Positions 7,801 through 14,502 of a stretch of DNA of 20,586 bases are shown in pieces; position 1 is the stretch's first letter; each line of letters starts with the position of its first letter. The notes beneath the pieces were generated by a model. That model was not told the origin of the DNA. It was given only the letters and a program-made list of their open reading frames with translations, and made no database searches. A program made the position numbers and the translations under genes. Source of the stretch: VBAS01 sp965652775 (GTDB taxonomy: Bacteria > Bacteroidota > Bacteroidia > Chitinophagales > Chitinophagaceae); contig CBFGXP010000047.1 in assembly GCA_965652775.1 (NCBI GenBank), forward strand, positions 1 to 20,586. Reading direction: 5' to 3'.

Positions 7801-8640
7801 AAACAGGAATTAAAGAAACAGGCTATCGAAGAAAAAAAATCGGCAATAGAAAAAGCGGAAAATGAAAAAACGGAAACAAAACCGGTTAACCTTTACCGTC
7901 GAAGCGACGAAGACCAGGGCAATGCAGATCTCATAACTTATGCGACGTTATTATTGCCATTCAGAGAAACCAACCCCGTGGTTAATGACGTAATGAAGCA
8001 AATGCTGTCTTCAAACGATAAAAGATTAAAATATAATACTGTTTATCTTTTCTTAAGGAACAAATTACCTGTTGCCGATACTATGCTGACCTATTTTGCA
8101 AAGTTGGATGAATACAGGTATGAATTGTTCATGGATATGAAAACATTAAGAATGCTGGATAAATTCCCTTCTGCATTTAAAAATCAACGTGACCTGGCCA
8201 AAAGCAAATTATTTTCCTCTTCTTATTATAGCAAGCCCGATTCACTGGTTTTTATTGACAGCCTGCCGGCATTGGTAAAAAATAGAAAGGGGTTTGTATT
8301 TTTCTTTAAGTATAAAACCAAGAAGGATGATACATTCTGGAAATTAGCAACAGTCGGACTATTCTCGCCTGATAACAATCAATTCGGCTTCGAAGACGAG
8401 GTAGACAACGAAGGCGAAAATATTTATACATCTGTAGTTCCCGGATGGCATACAACAATTAGTAACCATAAGATAATGTTTACTGAATTCACGGATGAGA
8501 AGATCAAAGAAGAAGTGCCGGTCAAAGAACAAATAGAGAAACAGTTAAAGAAAATTCTCTATTCTAAAAGGAAAAGCGCAAGGATGTTTTATAATGAGAG
8601 ACCGGATTATTCCGAATTGCCTTTGCGTTATATGGAGTAA
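4819..8640 (+). CDS. Large secreted TraB/GumN-family protein with repeated C-terminal domains
   Basis: A 1273-aa exported protein with signal peptide MNRYFILIVALLFCFYAEGQ. Residues ~30-300 are a TraB/PrgY/GumN (Tiki-like) domain, a fold that in some members is a metal-dependent protease. Both GxxH motifs are present: GTMH at 48-51 and GAAH at 269-272. The family glutamate in VVALETN (E77) and the GKKLGKKVAGVERYEE segment (~166-180) are also present. Residues ~315-460, ~465-600 and ~615-772 look like three diverged copies of one beta-rich unit, each closing with an FF.S(F/I) motif. Residues ~780-1100 are helical and might be HEAT-like. A charged stretch lies near 1018-1040. Ordinary family members are ~250-350 aa, so about 950 residues are extra. 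The stop overlaps the convergent ABC gene by 13 bases. Function is unknown: a secreted protease or an envelope scaffold are both possible. Confidence 0.85.
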   Translation: MNRYFILIVALLFCFYAEGQIKAKTKRYPSLFWEITGNGLKKPSYLFGTMHVSSKIAFNLSDSFYLAIRNSEVVALETNPETWQEDMDNFDLGSLQYNMSSFASDSPNDFLSIRTLRVGKYEKKLEMAMFTKPSMINNLLYRTLSDYTSDFEEDTYLDLYIYQTGKKLGKKVAGVERYEESMRLMSEAFRDAAKEKNRKEKSYDFDEEYSPAKLQEAYRAGNLDQLDSINKLSSQSDAFDEKFLYRRNEIQANSIDSILRKASLFVGVGAAHLPGERGVIEILRRKGYKLRPIYMSSRDNRQKDHVEKVRVPVAFTTQQAEDGFYKVDIPGKFYRFGDNFLFDQQQYADMANGSFYMVTRVKTNSLYWGHNENVVAKKIDSLLYENVPGKILTKTEITRNGYKGYDITSRTRRGDFHRYNIFITPFEVIFFKTGGNGDYIKSGDEAKKFFSSIQLKEFKSTGWKKFQPSYGSFAVDLPQQPYESFSSNVQYDAEDKATGQHFSVIRTDVHNYGFAEEDTFDLALMDESFGSSEFIEKNISRRQHTYKGYPALDCKYKHKDGSVISTRFIIHGPHYYTLIAHWKNDNTHADKFFNSFEFIPVTYKEIKQRKDTTMYFSVTTSWFPEEKKNKIELPDENTYSAEDDDDENYYGASENDDHKTRLVKNDTTGEAVFISFSRTSRYEYNDSAASRKITNRFFPGYDTTWIVRSDKRSVLPNGMKVAERMVSDTNSSRAILTKTFYRDGLSFRLTTETDTLSQRSGFIKSFFESFTPADTLKIINPYTKKSKVFFEDFFGTDSTVRKRAINSVWEIDLDSSDLPLLTKAIHSFKWSEKKYLERKTSFINKLGDIPVKSSADLLKDIYYSAGDTIQLQHTALEALLNHKTQYAFNLFRDIITNEPPVLDKHNSYSKLATTYPPLSALNEEYSYGYSNGGFMDELYDSLELTRSILPGLLPLMTLDDYKKPLMRVLSRMVDSSLVKAKDYEIYFSKFLIEAKQELKKQAIEEKKSAIEKAENEKTETKPVNLYRRSDEDQGNADLITYATLLLPFRETNPVVNDVMKQMLSSNDKRLKYNTVYLFLRNKLPVADTMLTYFAKLDEYRYELFMDMKTLRMLDKFPSAFKNQRDLAKSKLFSSSYYSKPDSLVFIDSLPALVKNRKGFVFFFKYKTKKDDTFWKLATVGLFSPDNNQFGFEDEVDNEGENIYTSVVPGWHTTISNHKIMFTEFTDEKIKEEVPVKEQIEKQLKKILYSKRKSARMFYNERPDYSELPLRYME

Positions 8641-10337
8641 TTAAGATTTTTTCCCGGGATAGATGCAATCAGGTTTTTAGTGTATTCATTTTTCGGATGA
8701 TAGTAAATATCATCAGCATTCCCTTTTTCAACAATTTTCCCGGCATGCATTACCATGATCCGATCACTGATGTAACGAACAACAGAGAGGTCGTGTGAGA
8801 TAAAAATGATGGTGAACCCAAACTCTTTTTTTATATCATTTAGCAGGTTAAGCACCTGTGCCTGCACACTTACATCCAGGGCCGACACGGGTTCGTCACA
8901 GATAATAAAAGAAGGGTTCAATGCCAATGCTCGTGCAATAACAATCCGTTGCCGCTGGCCACCACTGAATTCGTGGGGATACCGATTGTAATGTTTTGCA
9001 TCAAGATTTACTTTTTCAAGGAGGTCCATCACTCTCCCTTTGCGTTGTTCTTCGTTTTTATATTGTCCGTGCACTTTTAGAGGCTCTGCGATGGCAGCAC
9101 CTATTGTCATCCTTGGATTTAGTGATGAATAAGGATCCTGGAAAACAAGTTGTATATCTTTTCGCAAAGGAATTAACTCGCTTGCGGTTTTCTTTGTAAG
9201 ATCCATGCCATTGTAAATGATCGCACCGGCAGTGGGCTCAATGAGCCGGAGCAATGTTCTGCCCAGGGTTGTTTTACCACAGCCGCTTTCACCGACCAGT
9301 CCAAGCGTCTCGCCTTTTATTACTTCAAAACTCACATCATCAACAGCCTTTGTATAAGCGAGCGGCTTTCCAAGTATAGTTTTTTTAACAGGAAACCACA
9401 CCGAAAGATTTTTAACATCAAGAAGAGACTGATCTCTTTCAATAGATCTGATCTCCGGATTTATATTCCCTATTTTTATTTCATAGGCTTTTCCTTCCAT
9501 AAAATCAGTCACCACTGGTAACCTTTCTCCTTTTTGATGCAGTATTGGTCTGCAGGCAAGCAAACCTTTAGTATAAGGATGTTGCGGGTTTGTAAAAATC
9601 TCTTTTACTGTATTGCTCTCAACAATTTCGCCTTTATACATCACGGCAATGTTATCTGCAATTTCGCTTACTACGCCAAGATCATGGGTGATGAAAATAA
9701 CTCCCATTTTTTCTTCCAGCTGCAATTCTTTGATCAGTTGCAAAATATTTTTTTGGACCGTTACATCCAGGGCAGTTGTTGGCTCATCGCAAATGAGCAA
9801 AGAAGGTTTACAACACATAGCCATCGCAATCATTACTCTTTGTTTCTGCCCTCCGCTTAATTGATGCGGATATTTTGATAAGATCTTTTCCGGTTCGGGA
9901 AGTTTGACTTTACTTAACCAATCTATAGCGTGTCGCCTTGCATCAGCATCAGACAATTTTTTATGAAGTTTTAATGATTCAGCAACCTGGTATCCGCATG
10001 TGAACACAGGATTAAGTGATGTCATCGGCTCCTGGAAGATCATTGCAATTTTATTACCGCGAATTTGTTGCAATTCCTTTTTTGGCAAACCGATCAGGTC
10101 AATTTCATTATAGCCGTTTTCCGAAAAGGTTATTGTACCACTGGTGAATTTTGCCGTTTTTGCTAACAGTTGGAGTATGGAGAGGGCAGTAACAGATTTA
10201 CCGGAGCCTGATTCACCAACTATGGCAAGAATTTCATTGCGTGTTACTGAAATGGAAATGTTTTTTAAAGCAGTTATTGTTCCTGATTCAGAAATGAAAT
10301 CAATTGAAAGGTCATTTAATCGTAGTAATGGAAGCAT
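8628..10337 (-). CDS. Fused oligopeptide/dipeptide-type ABC transporter ATPase (DppD-DppF)
   Basis: A 569-aa cytoplasmic protein with two complete ABC ATPase domains, energising a peptide/nickel-family importer. Domain 1 has Walker A GESGSGKS (41-48), signature LSGGQ (160-164), Walker B LLICDEP (180-186) and switch THD (217-219). Domain 2 has Walker A GESGCGKT (349-356), signature FSGGQ (457-461) and Walker B FIICDEP (477-483). Both halves carry the oligopeptide-type C-terminal extension (HPYTKGLL around 253-260, EYTKNL near the end). The two-in-one arrangement is like YejF/GsiA. The upstream gene stops with TAATG overlapping this ATG by one base, so translation is probably coupled. No permease or binding protein is nearby and they must lie elsewhere. 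Substrate is not determinable; peptides are the default. Confidence 0.93.
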   Translation of the reverse strand: MLPLLRLNDLSIDFISESGTITALKNISISVTRNEILAIVGESGSGKSVTALSILQLLAKTAKFTSGTITFSENGYNEIDLIGLPKKELQQIRGNKIAMIFQEPMTSLNPVFTCGYQVAESLKLHKKLSDADARRHAIDWLSKVKLPEPEKILSKYPHQLSGGQKQRVMIAMAMCCKPSLLICDEPTTALDVTVQKNILQLIKELQLEEKMGVIFITHDLGVVSEIADNIAVMYKGEIVESNTVKEIFTNPQHPYTKGLLACRPILHQKGERLPVVTDFMEGKAYEIKIGNINPEIRSIERDQSLLDVKNLSVWFPVKKTILGKPLAYTKAVDDVSFEVIKGETLGLVGESGCGKTTLGRTLLRLIEPTAGAIIYNGMDLTKKTASELIPLRKDIQLVFQDPYSSLNPRMTIGAAIAEPLKVHGQYKNEEQRKGRVMDLLEKVNLDAKHYNRYPHEFSGGQRQRIVIARALALNPSFIICDEPVSALDVSVQAQVLNLLNDIKKEFGFTIIFISHDLSVVRYISDRIMVMHAGKIVEKGNADDIYYHPKNEYTKNLIASIPGKNLNYSI

Positions 10338-10711
10338 TATTTATTTACAACTTTAATCGCAACGCTTTTCGGTGGTTTTGGATAATAGGCCATGCATACC
10401 GCGCAATTACGCACCGGGTCCGGATCGATAGTAAAATAAAATTCATCCCCTTCCTTGATCGTGGAAGGAAAACTGCAAACACTTCCAAGCGCAAATACAT
10501 TATTGTGGGTTTTGCCAGTTGTTTCATCTCTCCATTCTGAAACAACTTGTGTGGTATCTAAGCTTCCTTCCAGGAGTTTGATAGTATAGTTCATGCAAAT
10601 TGCTTTTATTTCAAGCCTGCCTTTAAAAACTTTATTCTCGTTCTTGTCTTTGCATTTATTAGTAGTTAATGTGATGATAAAAACAAACGGTACCAGAGAA
10701 TAGATTTTCAT
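10337..10711 (-). CDS. Small exported cysteine-containing protein of unknown function
   Basis: A 124-aa protein with a hydrophobic N-terminus (MKIYSLVPFVFIITLTTNKC) consistent with export. Cys20 could be lipidated, but TTNKC is off the usual lipobox. The body has Cys at 39, 79, 103 and 106, the last two as CAVC, and ends in PKPPKSVAIKVVNK. The spacing suggests disulphides or metal binding in the periplasm, which is inference. I recognise no family. ATG 10711 is preferred over an in-frame ATG at 10753: it leaves a 10-base gap after the AMP nucleosidase stop and places the hydrophobic stretch at the N-terminus. It sits between amn and the ABC ATPase and overlaps the latter by one base (TAATG), so the three genes are likely one transcript. 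Confidence 0.6.
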   Translation of the reverse strand: MKIYSLVPFVFIITLTTNKCKDKNENKVFKGRLEIKAICMNYTIKLLEGSLDTTQVVSEWRDETTGKTHNNVFALGSVCSFPSTIKEGDEFYFTIDPDPVRNCAVCMAYYPKPPKSVAIKVVNK

Positions 10712-10721
10712 AAATAATTTT

Positions 10722-11492
10722 TTAAAAACGAAGATGACGGACGGTATATTCATTGTTGATCAACTGTTTCAATGAATCAATTCCTATCTTCAAATGAGTA
10801 TCAACAAATTTTGATGTTATTTTCCTGTCGCTTGCTTCTGTTTTTACGCCTTCTGGTACCATGGGCTGATCACTTACAAGCAATAATGCTCCGGTTGGTA
10901 TCCGATTATAAAAGCCCACCGTAAAAATTGTTGCCGTCTCCATATCTATGGCATAGGCTCTTATCTCCTGCAGGTAATGTTTAAATTTTTCATCATGTTC
11001 CCATACTCTTCGGTTAGTTGTATATACGGTTCCTGTCCAATAGTCAACTTCATACTCACGAATAGTAGTGGACACCGCTTTTTGCAGCGCGAAAGCAGGT
11101 AATGCAGGTACTTCTGCAGGAAAATAATCATTACTGGTTCCTTCACCACGAATAGCAGCTATCGGCAGTATAAGATCACCTAGTTTATTTCTTTTCTTTA
11201 ATCCTCCGCATTTACCAAGAAATAAAACAGCTTTTGGATGAATAGCAGCCATCAAATCCATTACAGTTGCAGCAGTTGGGCTTCCCATTCCAAAATTGAT
11301 GATTGTAATATCATCTTTGGTAGCACATTGCATGGGTTTACCTTTACCTACCACTCTTACCTTGTTCCATCTTGCAAATTTTTCTATGTAATTACTGAAA
11401 TTAGTAAGCAATATATAGCTTCCAAATTTTTCAAGCTTTTCACCAGTGTAGCGTGGAAGCCAGTTTTTTATAATGTCTTCTTTGGTCTTCAT
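10722..11492 (-). CDS. amn: AMP nucleosidase, short form
   Basis: A 256-aa member of the purine nucleoside phosphorylase/UDP-phosphorylase superfamily that would hydrolyse AMP to adenine and ribose 5-phosphate. Motifs are INFGMGSPTAA (65-75), FLGKCGGL (91-98), GEGTSNDYFP (116-125), AIDMETATIF (181-190) and LVSDQPM (205-211), with Asp207 in the superfamily's catalytic place. E. coli Amn is about 480 aa because of an extra N-terminal regulatory domain. This short version, in my knowledge common in Bacteroidota, keeps only the catalytic part. An alternative is a related nucleosidase such as MTA/SAH or inosine-type, but the overall flavour fits AMP nucleosidase. It heads a leftward set with the small exported protein and the ABC ATPase. 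Only 29 bases separate it from the divergent gene at 11522. Confidence 0.85.
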   Translation of the reverse strand: MKTKEDIIKNWLPRYTGEKLEKFGSYILLTNFSNYIEKFARWNKVRVVGKGKPMQCATKDDITIINFGMGSPTAATVMDLMAAIHPKAVLFLGKCGGLKKRNKLGDLILPIAAIRGEGTSNDYFPAEVPALPAFALQKAVSTTIREYEVDYWTGTVYTTNRRVWEHDEKFKHYLQEIRAYAIDMETATIFTVGFYNRIPTGALLLVSDQPMVPEGVKTEASDRKITSKFVDTHLKIGIDSLKQLINNEYTVRHLRF

Positions 11493-11509
11493 CCTGCTAA
11501 TTTAATCAA

Positions 11510-11517
11510 TACTTTTG
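11510..11517 (+). promoter_or_regulatory. -7 box abutting the ATG of the HsdR-N gene
   Basis: TACTTTTG matches the Bacteroidota -7 consensus and is followed by ACC and then the ATG at 11522. A TTG at 11482-11484 is a possible -33 element, but its spacing (25 bases) is slightly long. Transcription would start at or next to the ATG, implying a leaderless mRNA. The same 11-mer TACTTTTGACC occurs on the minus strand at 15844-15834. Confidence 0.5.
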
Positions 11518-11521
11518 ACCG

Positions 11522-11959
11522 ATGATTAAAGTGAACTATCCCGAGCCAGTATTCAGATTCAAACAAGAACATGGCAAAGAACTGATCTTTGATTTTATCA
11601 GGAAACAATGGTTGTTGCTGAATGAAGAAGAATGGGTAAGACAAAATTTTATTCAATTCCTTGTACAGGAGATGAAGTATCCGATCGAATTGATCGCTAT
11701 TGAAAAAGAAATTCAATTAGGTGAGCTGAAAAAAAGATTTGATATTCTTGTATATGACCGGGCTCATAAACCGTGGATGTTGATAGAATGCAAGGCAGGG
11801 GAGATCAGGCTAGATGAAAAAGCTTTATACCAGGTATTAAGGTATAACATTTCAATGCCTGCAACTTTCCTGATCATAACCAATGGGCACTTTACCTATG
11901 CCTGGGAAAAAGCAGGCGGGGAGTTAAAAGAAATCCAGCAAATGCCGTTTTGGAAATAA
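11522..11959 (+). CDS. Stand-alone type I restriction HsdR N-terminal-like (PD-(D/E)XK fold) protein
   Basis: A 145-aa protein corresponding to the HSDR_N_2-type nuclease domain without helicase, methylase or specificity subunits. Restriction-nuclease-fold marks are Asp74 in RFDILVYD, the ECK triplet at 89-91 (MLIECKAGE) giving the D...ExK pattern, and QVLRY at 104-108, a RecB-like QxxxY motif. A WVRQNF segment near residue 38 is typical of this group. I know of such short single-domain proteins as common orphans in Bacteroidota with no established role. Nuclease activity on DNA is inference. The conserved N-terminus MIKVNYPEP begins at the ATG used, which lies just after a promoter box. It ends beside the gdhA terminator. 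No other restriction gene is in the window. Confidence 0.85.
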   Translation: MIKVNYPEPVFRFKQEHGKELIFDFIRKQWLLLNEEEWVRQNFIQFLVQEMKYPIELIAIEKEIQLGELKKRFDILVYDRAHKPWMLIECKAGEIRLDEKALYQVLRYNISMPATFLIITNGHFTYAWEKAGGELKEIQQMPFWK

Positions 11960-11987
11960 AAAATCCCTTTCATTCATTGAAAGGGAT
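11955..11987 (-). terminator. Strong rho-independent terminator of gdhA
   Basis: A perfect 10-bp stem ATCCCTTTCA (11963-11972) / TGAAAGGGAT (11978-11987) with a 5-base loop. On the minus strand it is followed by a T-rich run (TTTTTTATTT). It begins 22 bases past the gdhA stop. The plus strand has no T-tract after the hairpin, so the terminator points leftward. It touches the 3' end of the HsdR-N gene. Confidence 0.9.
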
Positions 11988-12009
11988 CGGGCAGTTAGTA
12001 TTGGTTTTT

Positions 12010-13419
12010 TTATGGGAAAATACCGAGTTCGGCGTAGCTCGTAGCAACTTTATTTATTGCAACTACATACGCCGCAGTGCGCATGTCAGGTATTTGAGGG
12101 TTACTTTTCCAAAGATTCATTATTTCATGCGTAGCTGCTATCATTGTTTCTTCAAGACCGCTGTAAACAAGATCAGCTTCTTCAGGTCCATGCATAATAA
12201 ATTCTCGCTGACGGGCACTTACTTTTTTTGTTGTCAGGTCTTCTATTGTCCCAAGTATATGTGCATTCAGGTTTTCTGTAAAACGTTTTTCCATTCTTCC
12301 ATAGCGAACATGACTCAGGTTCTTCAACCATTCAAAATAACTTACAGTAACACCGCCGGCATTTAAATACATATCAGGTACCACCAAAGTCCCTTTTTTT
12401 ACAAAAACTTCGTCAGCTTCAGGTGTAAGAGGCCCATTGGCGCCTTCTCCAATGATCTTTGCTTTTACTCTTGGTGCATTTTCTCCATTGATAACATTTT
12501 CCAATGCTGCAGGAATTAATATGTCGCATTCGATCTCCAGCGCTTCGGCGCTGGTTGCAACAAATTTTGTATTCGGGAAATTTTTAATAGTTCCGTTTTT
12601 CTTTTTATACTGAAACACTTCTTCTTCATTTAATCCGTCTTCACAAAAAATAGCACCATCATGTTCGGCCAGGCAAATCAGTTTAGCGCCGCCTTCACGG
12701 AAAAATTTTGCAGCATGATACCCTACATTACCCAAACCTTGCACGATGACCCTTTTGCCTTCAACGCCTGTGGGCAAGCCAAGTTTCTTCATTACATCTT
12801 CCATCTTACATACTTCACGAATGCCATAAAAAACGCCAAGACCCGTTGCTTCTCTTCTTCCACGTACCCCGCCCTGGGTTACGGGTTTGCCTGTCACACA
12901 TCCCGCTGCATCGATTTCACCGGGACGCATAGAAGTATAGGTATCGAGTATCCATGCCATCTCTCTTTCTCCGGTTCCGTAATCAGGAGCTGGCACATCA
13001 GTACCAGGCCCAATAAAATTTTTCTTGATCAATTCCGCGGTATACCGCCGCGTAATATTTTCCAGTTGGTAAGTAGTATATTTTTTAGGATCAATAGCAA
13101 TACCACCTTTTGCCCCTCCAAATGGAACATTAACGATAGCGCATTTGTAAGTCATTAACGCAGCAAGTGCCATCACTTCATCAAGGTTAACCATTGTAGA
13201 AAAACGAATTCCACCCTTACATGGCGTTTTGTGATGACTGTGTTGTACGCGGTAAGCTTTTATAACCTCCACTTTTTCGCCAATTTTTACGGGGAAGTTC
13301 ATCCTGTAAACAGCATTACATTGCTTTATTTGCTCAAGAATACCGGCATCCCAGTTAGTGAATTTCGCGGCTTTATCAAAACTTTTTGAAACGGCTCCAA
13401 AAAAACTATAGTCAGACAT
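12010..13419 (-). CDS. gdhA: Glutamate dehydrogenase
   Basis: A 469-aa cytosolic Glu/Leu/Phe/Val dehydrogenase interconverting glutamate with 2-oxoglutarate and ammonia. The substrate-binding segment PCKGGIRF has Lys68, FGGAKGGI carries the likely catalytic Lys104, and PAPDYGTG has Asp146. The Rossmann fingerprint GLGNVG is at 228-233. The GEGANGPLTPEAD segment and the C-terminal helical part with GGVTVSYFEW are typical of glutamate dehydrogenase. Length is slightly above the 410-450 aa common for hexameric forms. Cofactor (NAD or NADP) cannot be settled by eye. It follows ccmD by 27 bases and may be read from the tdk-ccm transcript. A strong terminator follows. Confidence 0.95.
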   Translation of the reverse strand: MSDYSFFGAVSKSFDKAAKFTNWDAGILEQIKQCNAVYRMNFPVKIGEKVEVIKAYRVQHSHHKTPCKGGIRFSTMVNLDEVMALAALMTYKCAIVNVPFGGAKGGIAIDPKKYTTYQLENITRRYTAELIKKNFIGPGTDVPAPDYGTGEREMAWILDTYTSMRPGEIDAAGCVTGKPVTQGGVRGRREATGLGVFYGIREVCKMEDVMKKLGLPTGVEGKRVIVQGLGNVGYHAAKFFREGGAKLICLAEHDGAIFCEDGLNEEEVFQYKKKNGTIKNFPNTKFVATSAEALEIECDILIPAALENVINGENAPRVKAKIIGEGANGPLTPEADEVFVKKGTLVVPDMYLNAGGVTVSYFEWLKNLSHVRYGRMEKRFTENLNAHILGTIEDLTTKKVSARQREFIMHGPEEADLVYSGLEETMIAATHEIMNLWKSNPQIPDMRTAAYVVAINKVATSYAELGIFP

Positions 13420-13446
13420 ATGGCAAGCATTTAATTAAAGAAACAA

Positions 13447-13647
13447 TTATTTATTTTTTTCAAGTTTGGAAATTTTTCTATCAAGGCGAATCAGATATAA
13501 GACCAGCCCGGCAAGTATTGTGAGCATGACAGCAATTACCACGTATATCTTCCCATTATCCTTCATCACATCAGCCATTTTCACATCCTGTGCTTTTACA
13601 AACAAAGAAAAAAAAGTGAATGCTGAAATGCTAATTAATTTTTTCAT
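13447..13647 (-). CDS. ccmD: CcmD-like small membrane protein
   Basis: A 66-aa protein with an N-terminal signal-like segment (MKKLISISAFTFFSLFVKAQ) and one clear membrane span (YVVIAVMLTILAGLVLYLI, ~35-53), followed by a positively charged tail (RLDRKISKLEKNK). Size, topology and position directly after ccmC fit CcmD, which helps the CcmABC complex release haem-loaded CcmE in cytochrome c maturation. CcmD sequences are poorly conserved, so the call rests mainly on context. The start overlaps the ccmC stop as ATGA (13644-13647), implying coupled translation. Canonical CcmD has no cleavable signal, so the extra N-terminal hydrophobic segment is a Bacteroidota-style variation. Confidence 0.75.
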   Translation of the reverse strand: MKKLISISAFTFFSLFVKAQDVKMADVMKDNGKIYVVIAVMLTILAGLVLYLIRLDRKISKLEKNK

Positions 13648-14360
13648 TGCGACAGTCTTTGTTCGGTTATCAGTTTCATTCGTATTTTAAGCGTAGCTAT
13701 CCAAACACCGATCAATGTCCATCCCGCTATTGCAGGATAAAATACCAATCGCATATTCAGTGATGCATCTTTAAAATCTAATGCAGGATTTCCTTCGCTG
13801 CCACCTGGATGCAAACTCGGTAATAATCTCGGAATGATCCAAATAGATGGAAACAACATGGCAAAAGCAAAGATGTTATAAACTGCGCTGACCCTGGCTT
13901 TTTTATCCATATCATTTATTGAATCTCTTAGCACCAGGTAAGCAGCATATATAAGCAATGCGATTGCGGCGCCAATCAGTTTTGGCTCCCGGGCTATGCT
14001 ATCAAACGAATCATAAAAAGATTTATTGGAATCAATCCATGTATAGCTCATCCAGATGGCACCGGTAATATAACCAAGCAAACCAAACAATATACCAACA
14101 CCTGCATATTGCCGCGATGCTATATCATGAATATGCCTACCTGTTCTTAAATATTTAATGGCCTGGACAAATGAAATAATAAACAGGATCATCATCCCGA
14201 ACCACATGCAAACATGAAAGAAGAGATTGCGGATGGTTTCCTGCAATTGTGGATTACGTGGGACTTCGATCAGTAATCCGGCTGTAAATGTATAAACCAG
14301 TAATACAACAGCCAGAATTTTCCACCAGGATTTATGCATATAGTTTTTGTGGTCGGTCAT
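13644..14360 (-). CDS. ccmC: Haem-handling cytochrome c maturation protein CcmC/CcsA type
   Basis: A 238-aa multi-span inner-membrane protein that handles haem for transfer to CcmE during System I cytochrome c maturation. Conserved features are the periplasmic histidines His49 (in RNLFFHVCMWFG) and His184 (in SLHPGG), matching the two haem-ligand histidines of CcmC, and about six membrane spans. The tryptophan-rich segment is unusual: GAIWMSYTWIDSNK replaces the usual WGTxWxWD-like WWD signature. ATG 14360 (MTDHKNYMHKSWWK) is chosen, since it gives the family length (E. coli 245 aa). An in-frame ATG at 14438 would add residues from a repeat-rich spacer, and ATG 14339 is also possible. It overlaps ccmD by four bases. 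Confidence 0.87.
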   Translation of the reverse strand: MTDHKNYMHKSWWKILAVVLLVYTFTAGLLIEVPRNPQLQETIRNLFFHVCMWFGMMILFIISFVQAIKYLRTGRHIHDIASRQYAGVGILFGLLGYITGAIWMSYTWIDSNKSFYDSFDSIAREPKLIGAAIALLIYAAYLVLRDSINDMDKKARVSAVYNIFAFAMLFPSIWIIPRLLPSLHPGGSEGNPALDFKDASLNMRLVFYPAIAGWTLIGVWIATLKIRMKLITEQRLSQ

Positions 14361-14421
14361 GGGAAAGATCACGCCAATGGCAGCGATCTTTATAAGTGTT
14401 TGCAAAAATAAGGGAAAGAAA

Positions 14422-14500
14422 CAATTGGCAACAGGCAATTGACAATATTAAAAAAATGATCTATTTCTATTGGGAATTGCTGATTGCTTTTTGTCTATTG
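14422..14500. repeat. Short direct and inverted repeats between ccmB and ccmC
   Basis: CAATTGGCAA (14422-14431) and CAATTGACAA (14436-14445) are direct repeats 14 bases apart. An inverted, one-mismatch copy (minus strand CAATAGACAA) is at 14491-14500. AATTGCTGATTGC lies between. They fill most of the only sizeable gap (14361-14502) in an otherwise tightly packed gene string, and could be a small dispersed repeat. Confidence 0.4.
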
Positions 14501-14502
14501 AA

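Noticed and set aside
10712..10753. Upstream start at ATG 10753 for the small exported protein
   Set aside because: It would overlap amn by 32 bases and bury the export signal behind a charged stretch; ATG 10711 is cleaner.
11522..13419. Type I restriction-modification system
   Set aside because: Only the single HsdR-N-like domain is present; neighbours are gdhA and amn, with no hsdM, hsdS or helicase.
14361..14438. Upstream start for ccmC at ATG 14438
   Set aside because: The added residues come from the repeat-rich spacer and make the protein longer than the family norm.
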